The position numbers and the translations under genes are program-made. From Franzmannia qiaohouensis (GTDB lineage Bacteria > Pseudomonadota > Gammaproteobacteria > Pseudomonadales > Halomonadaceae): 64,000 nt of DNA. Within the stretch, counting starts at the first letter, position 1, and the number at the start of each line of letters is the position of its first letter. The stretch spans positions 62,001-126,000 of the forward strand of contig NZ_JARWAM010000010.1 in NCBI RefSeq assembly GCF_031451695.1. The letters are read 5' to 3'. Below are positions 58,251 through 64,000 of the stretch, one piece after another. The notes under the pieces were generated by a model that was not told the DNA's origin, ran no database searches, and worked only from the letters and a program-made list of their open reading frames with translations.

Positions 58251-60281
58251 CTACGCGCGACTCTGATCACCTTGAGCAGTCAATGCCGCCTCGCGGCGGC
58301 TCGCCAGCCAGTTGCCGCCAATTGCCAGCGCCATCACCACCACGCCGACGATCTCGGCCAGCAGGTTGGGGTAGAACACCGCCACGATGGACGGCACGAT
58401 GGCCAGCCGCGGCAACCACGACATGCGCGTGAACAGGTAGCCCTCCAGCGCCGCGGCGAAGGCACAGAGCGCGAAGATCGCGATCACCCCGTTCCATATC
58501 ACCACCGGTACCGGGCCGCCGACGATGATCTCCGGATTGAAGACCATGAACATTGGGATCAGGTAGAGACCCTTGGCAAACTTCCAGGCCTGGAAGCCGG
58601 TCTCCATCGGCTTGGAGCCGGCAATCGCCGCCCCGGCAAAGCCGGCCAAGGCTATCGGTGGCGTAACGTTGGAGTCCTGGGAGTACCAGAACACCACCAG
58701 GTGGGCGATCAGCAGCGGCACGCCGAACTCGGCGGTCAGTGCCGGGCCGACCAGCACGATCAGCACGATATAGCTGGCGGTGACCGGCAGGCCCATGCCC
58801 AGGATCAGGCTGGCCAGCAGTACCATGACCAGTGCCAGCACCAGGTTGCCGCCGGAGAAGGCCATCATCATCGACGAGAACTTCAGGCCCAGGCCGGTGA
58901 GACCGACCACGCCGACGATGATACCGGCCACGGCACAGGCCATGGACACCGCCACGGCATTGCGCGCGCCCAGCTCGAGGCCCTCGACCAGCTTGACAAA
59001 GCCGGCGATCACCACCCGCTTGATGCTCTCGAAGGTCACCTTCTGGCCCTGGCGCGGTGCCACGAACAGGAACCAGATCGTATAGCGCAGCACCGCTACG
59101 GCGACCATGGTGACCACCGCGTAGAAGCCCACCCGCATCGGCGAGAGGTTCATCACCAGCAGCCATACCAGTACCCCCAGCGGCAGCAGGAAGTGCCAGC
59201 CGTCGCGCATCACGTCGCGCATCTTGGGCAGCTCGCTGCGCGCCATGCCCTGCATGCCCTGCTTGAGGGCGATGATATGCACGAACAGGTAGACGGTGGC
59301 GAAGTACATGATCGCCGGCAGGATGCTGACCTTGACGACGTCGAGGTACGGGGTGTTGGTGTACTCGGCGATAAGGAAGGCACCGGCGCCCATCAACGGC
59401 GGCATGATCTGCCCGCCGGTGGAGGCCGCGGCCTCGATGCCGCCGGCCTGATGGGGCTTGTAGCCGAGGCGCTTCATCAGCGGAATGGTGAAGGCACCGG
59501 TAGTCACCACGTTGGCGATGGCGCTGCCGGAGATCGAGCCCATGCCCGCCGAGGCGATGACCGCTGCCTTGGCCGGACCGCCACGCTGGCGGCCGGTGGC
59601 CGCATAGGCCATGTCGATGAAGAACTTGCCGGCGCCGGTGCTTTCGAGAAAGGCGCCAAACAGCACGAAGATGAAGATATAGGTCGCCGCCACGCCCAGC
59701 GGCAAGCCGAAGATGCCCTCCTGGCCGAGATACAGCTGGCCGGCGACGCGATCCAGGTTGTAGCCACGGTGCTCGAGGATCCCGGGCAACCATTGGCCGA
59801 GCCACGGCAGCTCACCGCGCGGCCCGGCGAAGGCGTAGACGATGGCCAGCACGCCGATCAGCGTCATGCCGAAGCCCACCGCACGACGGCTGGCCTCGAG
59901 GACGGTGACGGTGGCGATGCAGGCGATCAGGATATCCGTCTCGCTCCAGAACCCGGCCCGCGAGATGATCTCGTCAAGGAAGAACAAAATATAGCCACCG
60001 GTAATCAGCGCACCGGTGAAGAACACCAAATCGATCAGCCCGCCGAGGACGCCGCGCTTGCGGTGGGGGCCGAACACCGGAAAGATCAGGAAGGCCAGCA
60101 TCATGATCAGCGCCAGGTGGATCCCGCGCTGGTAGAACAGCCCCAGCGGCTGGATACCCGCCGAGTAGAGCTGGAACAGGGACAGCCCTACCGCCACGAT
60201 GGTGATCAACCACAGTATCGCGCGCGGCTGGATGGCGTTGCCGCCCGGCATCTGCACCGGTGGGCTCGTCGAGTCGCTCAT
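58251..60281 (-). CDS. TAXI-type TRAP transporter fused permease (4TM/12TM)
   Basis: The protein has 676 residues and about 18-20 membrane segments, with DctQ- and DctM-like parts joined in one chain. MKRLGYKPHQAGGIEAAASTGGQIMPPLMGAGAFLIAEY and LGMGLPVTASYIVLIVLVGPAL are typical of fused TAXI permeases. It works with the TAXI binding protein encoded two genes upstream. Together with the small DUF1850 gene between them this is the usual TAXI-DUF1850-permease set. In characterised cases TAXI systems carry glutamate or other small acids; the ligand here is unknown. Confidence 0.93.
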   Translation of the reverse strand: MSDSTSPPVQMPGGNAIQPRAILWLITIVAVGLSLFQLYSAGIQPLGLFYQRGIHLALIMMLAFLIFPVFGPHRKRGVLGGLIDLVFFTGALITGGYILFFLDEIISRAGFWSETDILIACIATVTVLEASRRAVGFGMTLIGVLAIVYAFAGPRGELPWLGQWLPGILEHRGYNLDRVAGQLYLGQEGIFGLPLGVAATYIFIFVLFGAFLESTGAGKFFIDMAYAATGRQRGGPAKAAVIASAGMGSISGSAIANVVTTGAFTIPLMKRLGYKPHQAGGIEAAASTGGQIMPPLMGAGAFLIAEYTNTPYLDVVKVSILPAIMYFATVYLFVHIIALKQGMQGMARSELPKMRDVMRDGWHFLLPLGVLVWLLVMNLSPMRVGFYAVVTMVAVAVLRYTIWFLFVAPRQGQKVTFESIKRVVIAGFVKLVEGLELGARNAVAVSMACAVAGIIVGVVGLTGLGLKFSSMMMAFSGGNLVLALVMVLLASLILGMGLPVTASYIVLIVLVGPALTAEFGVPLLIAHLVVFWYSQDSNVTPPIALAGFAGAAIAGSKPMETGFQAWKFAKGLYLIPMFMVFNPEIIVGGPVPVVIWNGVIAIFALCAFAAALEGYLFTRMSWLPRLAIVPSIVAVFYPNLLAEIVGVVVMALAIGGNWLASRREAALTAQGDQSRA

Positions 60282-60311
60282 GGATTCCTCGTCAGACGTC
60301 GTCTGGATCGC

Positions 60312-60833
60312 TCAATGCTCGAGCGTGATAAGTTGAAAAATGACCCGTTCACCGCTGGCCTGTTCGCTGAGACTCAACGTGTGCGTTTCACCACCCTCCT
60401 CCCAGATCAGGCGGTGGTCGACCTCGCGAGACCCCACTCTCAACGCATAGCGGTTATCGGCGACGGGCTCATGAATATCATTGATCCAATAGCCGCCCTG
60501 GCCATCGGAGACCTGCTCGCCGCGCCCCGGGGAATGCCCAAGGCCAGCGGCAAAATCGGGCTGGTGACTGCGTTCCAGCTGCATCTCACCGGCCACGTTG
60601 CGGTAGCAGTCGAGCACCCTGAAATGGCGTACCGAGTGATTCCACGCCAGGCACCAGCCCTCGCCGGGCGCCCGCGCCAGCTCGGCGTAAATCTCGCCGT
60701 GCGTGCCCAGCGCCTGCAGGGTATCAGGCTGCGAGACATCATCTGCTACCGCTAATATGGGGATGGCACCACACGACAGCAGGGCGGACACCAGTGTCCG
60801 CCCTGCCAGGTTACCGAATCGCACGATGTCCAT
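60312..60833 (-). CDS. DUF1850 domain protein of the TAXI-TRAP operon
   Basis: The protein has 173 residues with an N-terminal hydrophobic segment (residues 11-30) that fits a signal peptide. WCLAWNHSVRHFRVLDCYRN and the later HTLSLSEQASGERV are DUF1850 features; two cysteines (Cys61 and Cys76) may form a disulfide. DUF1850 proteins are typically encoded between TAXI binding protein and fused permease, as here, so a role in the transporter is probable but unknown. It is 35 bases after the binding-protein gene. Confidence 0.85.
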   Translation of the reverse strand: MDIVRFGNLAGRTLVSALLSCGAIPILAVADDVSQPDTLQALGTHGEIYAELARAPGEGWCLAWNHSVRHFRVLDCYRNVAGEMQLERSHQPDFAAGLGHSPGRGEQVSDGQGGYWINDIHEPVADNRYALRVGSREVDHRLIWEEGGETHTLSLSEQASGERVIFQLITLEH

Positions 60834-60868
60834 CTCAGGTCACATCAGTGGATGTCGTGGCGCCGTGA

Positions 60869-61828
60869 TTACGGGCGCAGACGATCCGGGATATCGGCCT
60901 CGACTTCCTCGAAGTAGCGAATCGCGCCCGGGTGCAGCGGCACCGGGGTGGATTCCATGGTGAACTCGATGGTGGTGTCGTTGGCCGCCGGGTGCACGGC
61001 GATCAGCTCGTCGGTATGTTCGAACAGCAGCTTGGTCAACTCGTAGGCCAGCTCTTCGTCCATGTCGGAATTGACCACCAGGACGTTGGGGATACCGATG
61101 GTCTGCACCGCCTCGTCCATGCCGTCGTACATGCCGGCTGCCAGCTCATAGGGGGCGAACACCGGCTCGTCCTCCTGAGCGTTGGCGATCTCCTCGTCGG
61201 AGAAGCCGATCAGGCGAATGTCACGGGTTGCCGCCAGGTTGAGGATCGAGCTGGTGGGCGGACCCACGCTCCAGAAACCGGCGTCGATATCGCCGTCGCG
61301 GATGGCGTCGGCGGTCTCGTTGAAGTTGAGACGCTGGGGGTTGAAGTCGTCGTAGCTCATGCCGTTGGACTCGAGCAGGGCGCGAGCGTTGAGCTCGGTA
61401 CCGCTACCCGGAGCACCCACGGACACCCGCTTGCCTTCGAGATCGGCCAGCGACTCGATACCGGAGTCGGCCAGGGTCACCAGCTGCACGGCATTGGGAT
61501 ACACCGATGCCAGGGCGCGAATGTTCTCGATCTGGCGCTGTTCGAAATCGCCGGTGCCGTTATAGGCCTGATAGACGGTGTCGGCCAGGGCCAGGGCCAG
61601 GTCGGCATCGCCGCGCATGATCAGGCCCATGTTCTCCACCGAGGCGCCGGTCACTTCGGCAGTGGCGTCGGCGCCTTCGATATGGTCGTTGATCATCTCG
61701 GCGAAACCGCCGCCGATCGGGTAGTAGACCCCGCCGGTGCCACCGGTGGCGATGGACAGCTGCTGCGCCGCAGCTAGCGGGGCGGTAGCCAGCAGTGAAG
61801 CGGCAACCGCGTATTTGATAGTGCGCAT
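60869..61828 (-). CDS. TAXI-family TRAP substrate-binding protein
   Basis: The protein has 319 residues. The signal peptide (MRTIKYAVAASLLATAPLAA) is followed by LSIATGGTGGVYYPIGGGFAEMI, the TAXI family hallmark. TGASVENMGLIMRGDADLALA and RVSVGAPGSGTELNARALLE are also conserved. It is a periplasmic binding protein that hands its ligand to the fused permease downstream. The mature protein is acidic. It is the first gene of the operon. Confidence 0.94.
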   Translation of the reverse strand: MRTIKYAVAASLLATAPLAAAQQLSIATGGTGGVYYPIGGGFAEMINDHIEGADATAEVTGASVENMGLIMRGDADLALALADTVYQAYNGTGDFEQRQIENIRALASVYPNAVQLVTLADSGIESLADLEGKRVSVGAPGSGTELNARALLESNGMSYDDFNPQRLNFNETADAIRDGDIDAGFWSVGPPTSSILNLAATRDIRLIGFSDEEIANAQEDEPVFAPYELAAGMYDGMDEAVQTIGIPNVLVVNSDMDEELAYELTKLLFEHTDELIAVHPAANDTTIEFTMESTPVPLHPGAIRYFEEVEADIPDRLRP

Positions 61829-61985
61829 GGACTTCCTCCGGTCGTGAAACCTGACGTTCGTTATGATTATTGGCGATCACGCGAATAGTAGCGGTCGCAC
61901 TCCTGAAAAACCTAGCACGTCAGTAGCCTGAGTGACTACAACGACAATTTCACCATTGCCGTGCGAGGTTGAATATGCCATGCAT

Positions 61986-62525
61986 TCAACGCTCGCCGCT
62001 GAGCCAGGTCGGGGTCAGCTCGTGCTGCCCTTGAGCGTCGGTCACGTAGAGCGTGCCCTCGCTGATCATTACCGCCCAGTCGATGCTGCGCGGCAGGTCC
62101 TCGGCCAGCGCCGCTAGCGCCGCCTCGGGCAGGCTGGCAACGTGCACATTGGCCAGCGCCTCGGCCGACCCCAGCACCCTTGAGGCCCAGGCGTCGACCT
62201 TGCCGTAGGCCAGCAACGAGACCCGCTCGGCGCGGCGTGAGCACCAGGTCAGGCGGTCGGCGTCGGGCAGGCCGACCTCGATCCAGTGCAGCACCCGGCC
62301 GTCGAGGCTCTTCTGCCACAGCGCCGGTTCATCGACGTCCGACAGCCCGCGGCCGAAGGCCAGCGCCTCGTCGTACCACAGCGCATGCGCCAGCAGCCTC
62401 ACCGTCATGCGCGTCTCGGTCTCCGAGGGGTGACGGGCCACGGTAAAGCGCTCGGTGGCATAGACGCCGCGGTCCAGATCGGTGAGTGACAGGGTCACTT
62501 TATAGGGAGTTGCGCTAAGCGCCAT
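61986..62525 (-). CDS. yaeQ: YaeQ family protein
   Basis: The protein has 179 residues. YKVTLSLTDLDRGVYATERFTVARHPSETETRMTVRLLAHAL and WQKSLDGRVLHWIEVGLPDADRL match the YaeQ family. YaeQ has a PD-(D/E)XK nuclease-like fold (here the acidic pair in WIEVG and DADRLT), but its biological role is unclear. Gene spacing of about 160 bases on either side makes it look like a single-gene unit. It reads away from the small HTH gene. Confidence 0.93.
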   Translation of the reverse strand: MALSATPYKVTLSLTDLDRGVYATERFTVARHPSETETRMTVRLLAHALWYDEALAFGRGLSDVDEPALWQKSLDGRVLHWIEVGLPDADRLTWCSRRAERVSLLAYGKVDAWASRVLGSAEALANVHVASLPEAALAALAEDLPRSIDWAVMISEGTLYVTDAQGQHELTPTWLSGER

Positions 62526-62689
62526 TGCAAGATCCTGATGTCCAAGGCAATAAAACAGGCAATTGAGCGCAGTCTACGCGCTCTCGGCGAGCAGGTCTGC
62601 GCGGGGCAAAAAAATCTCCGTGAAGCGCTGGAAGATTGCCGCAAAACCTTGCATCCTGAGCGGGTCGCAAGCCAAGCCAACGGAGCCAC

Positions 62690-62959
62690 ATGAGCACGGC
62701 ACGATTAACGACCGGTTGGGACCTGCGCGAGCCTTCGCCAGCGACACCCGACCTGGACGTCCGGGAACTCGAGAAACGTTCCCGCCTGATGCGCGTCGTC
62801 ACTCGCCGCATCGCCCTATCCGACCTGCCCAACCGCGAGATCGCTCAGCGCGCCGGCATACCCACGCAGCGCCTCAGCGACCTGCTGGCCGGCAAGATCG
62901 AGCATTTTTCCGTCGAAGAACTGGAAACCCTGCGCCATAGCGTCGAAGACGAGGGCTAG
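62690..62959 (+). CDS. Small XRE-type helix-turn-helix protein
   Basis: The protein has 89 residues. LPNREIAQRAGIPTQRLSDLLAGKIEHFSVEELETL (about residues 46-81) is a helix-turn-helix of the XRE/HigA-like group, and the preceding ELEKRSRLMRVVTRRIAL forms a leading helix. Such proteins are often antitoxins, but no toxin gene lies beside it. Its stop TAG runs into the ATG of the FAD oxidoreductase gene, so the two are coupled and it may regulate that gene. Its specific role is unknown. Confidence 0.8.
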   Translation: MSTARLTTGWDLREPSPATPDLDVRELEKRSRLMRVVTRRIALSDLPNREIAQRAGIPTQRLSDLLAGKIEHFSVEELETLRHSVEDEG

Positions 62960-64000
62960 ATGGCCCGTGAGCTGCTGCTCGTCGGTGGCGGTCACAGTCA
63001 CGTCGAGGTCCTGCGTCGCTTTGCGCTGGACCCCGTCCCCGACGTACGCCTTACGCTGATCAGCCGCGACCGCTTCACGCCCTACGCCGGCATGCTGCCC
63101 GGCTATCTCGCCGGGCACTACGACTTCGACGATGCGCATATCGACCTGGCACCGCTGGCCGAGGCAGCCGGCGCGCGCTTCCTGCGCGACACTATCGACG
63201 GCCTCGACCTCGCCGCCCAGCGGGTGATTCCCCACGATCACTCGCCGCTCACCTATGACCGCCTGTCGCTGAATATCGGTGCCGCACCGCGCCTGGCGGC
63301 AGTACCCGGTGCCGCCGACCACGCCACGCCACTCAAGCCCATCGACGGGCTCAATGCACGCTGGCTGGCGCTGCTCGAGCGGCTGCAGCACGACCCGGTC
63401 AGCAAGACCATCATGGTGGTGGGTGGCGGCGCCGGCGGCGTCGAGATGCTGCTGGCCATACAGCAGCGTCTGCAGCGCCTGTGCCGTGAGCGCGGCCTGG
63501 ACGCGTCGCTGTTGCGCTTCTGCCTGGTGACCCGCGGCCCGCGGCTGCTGGCCAGCCACAATGCGCGGGTGAGGCGACGCTTTACCCGCCTGCTGACAAG
63601 CCGCGGCGTGGCGCTGCACAGCGATGCCGACGTCGTCAGCGTCGGCGCCGGGCATATACACATCGCCGACGGCCGCCGGCTGGCCTTCGATGAGCTGCTG
63701 TGGGCGACCCAGGCCGGTGCCGCGCCGTGGCTGACTGCCACTGGCCTCGACCTGGATGCTGATGGTTTCATCCGCATCGACGACCACCTGGCCAGCGTCA
63801 GCCATCCCCACGTATTCGCCGCTGGCGACACCGCCTCGATGGTCAACTACCGGCGCGACAAGGCCGGGGTTCACGCCGTGCGCCAGGGCCCGCCCCTGGC
63901 CGCCAACCTGCGCGCCAGCCTTCACGACCGCCCCCTGACCCGCTACCGCCCCCAGCGCCGCCACCTGGCGCTGATCAGTACCGGCGACCGCTACGCCGTG
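62960..64000 (+). CDS. FAD-dependent oxidoreductase, probable N-terminal part of a SelD fusion (partial)
   Basis: The open frame runs from the ATG at 62960 past the window end (347 codons visible). ELLLVGGGHSHVEVLRRF is the FAD-binding start, FTPYAGMLPGYLAGHYDFDD and MVVGGGAGGVEMLLAIQQR (second dinucleotide fold) follow, then HPHVFAAGDTA. This GGGHSHV-type sequence is typical of the NADH-dehydrogenase-like domain fused to selenide, water dikinase (SelD) in many proteobacteria and cyanobacteria. The dikinase half would lie beyond 64000, so the fusion is inferred. A lone type II NADH dehydrogenase-like protein is the alternative. Confidence 0.8.
   Translation, partial: MARELLLVGGGHSHVEVLRRFALDPVPDVRLTLISRDRFTPYAGMLPGYLAGHYDFDDAHIDLAPLAEAAGARFLRDTIDGLDLAAQRVIPHDHSPLTYDRLSLNIGAAPRLAAVPGAADHATPLKPIDGLNARWLALLERLQHDPVSKTIMVVGGGAGGVEMLLAIQQRLQRLCRERGLDASLLRFCLVTRGPRLLASHNARVRRRFTRLLTSRGVALHSDADVVSVGAGHIHIADGRRLAFDELLWATQAGAAPWLTATGLDLDADGFIRIDDHLASVSHPHVFAAGDTASMVNYRRDKAGVHAVRQGPPLAANLRASLHDRPLTRYRPQRRHLALISTGDRYAV

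Noticed and set aside
58272..60755. Plus-strand open frame of 827 codons
   Set aside because: It is antisense to the TAXI fused permease and DUF1850 genes, with low-complexity His/Asp/Gln-rich translation and no recognisable domain.
1..64000. tRNA, rRNA or tmRNA genes
   Set aside because: No cloverleaf with conserved T-arm or rRNA-like stretch was recognised by eye in the intergenic regions; a covariance-model scan would be decisive.

Overview
The window is high-GC gammaproteobacterial chromosome. Its gene content points to a halophilic member of the Halomonadaceae (Halomonas-like). The signs are choline sulfatase beside a BCCT carrier, a butyrobetaine dioxygenase with a betaine/carnitine-type binding protein, four TRAP-type uptake systems, strongly acidic periplasmic proteins, and glc, ast and pur genes of gammaproteobacterial type. 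That assignment is inference; no rRNA or marker gene is present. I saw no RNA gene, insertion sequence, prophage or CRISPR array. Coding density is very high, and almost all long antisense frames are GC-rich shadows.

Layout. 1-3102: end of the glycolate oxidase operon (glcD'-glcE-glcF-glcG). 3141-7744: LysR regulator, choline sulfatase, BCCT carrier, DksA-like zinc finger protein. 8127-10897: EamA exporter, ChaC, membrane diguanylate cyclase. 10923-15301 (minus): four-gene sugar/glycerol-phosphate-type ABC importer. 15507-18937: GNAT-nitrilase fusion, MtfA peptidase, threonine aldolase. 18927-22154: LysR with butyrobetaine dioxygenase and an orphan betaine/carnitine binding protein. 22155-27546 (minus): RpiR regulator, DctPQM TRAP transporter, a racemase-family protein lacking both catalytic cysteines, and an FAH-family hydratase. 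27608-30620: DmlR-like LysR divergent from a haloacetate dehalogenase and a tartrate/malate dehydrogenase. 30723-32576: WrbA, hemerythrin protein, lipocalin. 32699-40320: astE, a basic-amino-acid ABC importer with three tandem binding-protein genes, and an IadA-like amidohydrolase. 40339-51158: an eight-gene minus-strand block (TRAP, glutamine-synthetase-like ligase, aldehyde and alcohol dehydrogenases, glutamine amidotransferase, antiporter) with a LysR gene and a gamma-glutamylamine cyclotransferase. 51209-56404: TraX-like protein, a two-gene transmembrane redox pair, and PhoX. 56476-58108: purEK. 58251-61828: TAXI-type TRAP system. 61986-64000: YaeQ, a small HTH protein, and the start of an FAD oxidoreductase that looks like the N-terminal part of a SelD fusion.

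The theme is scavenging of osmolyte-derived and nitrogenous compounds: choline sulfate, betaine/carnitine, basic amino acids, glutamylated amines, organic acids and haloacids. Each uptake system sits with its catabolic enzymes and its own regulator.

Most notable: (1) four copies of an intergenic element whose stems differ in sequence but keep pairing, around a conserved core; (2) a TRAP-linked gamma-glutamylation operon using an Fe-alcohol dehydrogenase rather than an amine oxidase; (3) a cytochrome b5-FMN-binding protein coupled to a ferric-reductase-like membrane protein near a perfect FNR/Anr box; (4) a TRAP/RpiR operon with a cysteine-less racemase homologue; (5) an IadA homologue with its first metal-binding histidine replaced.
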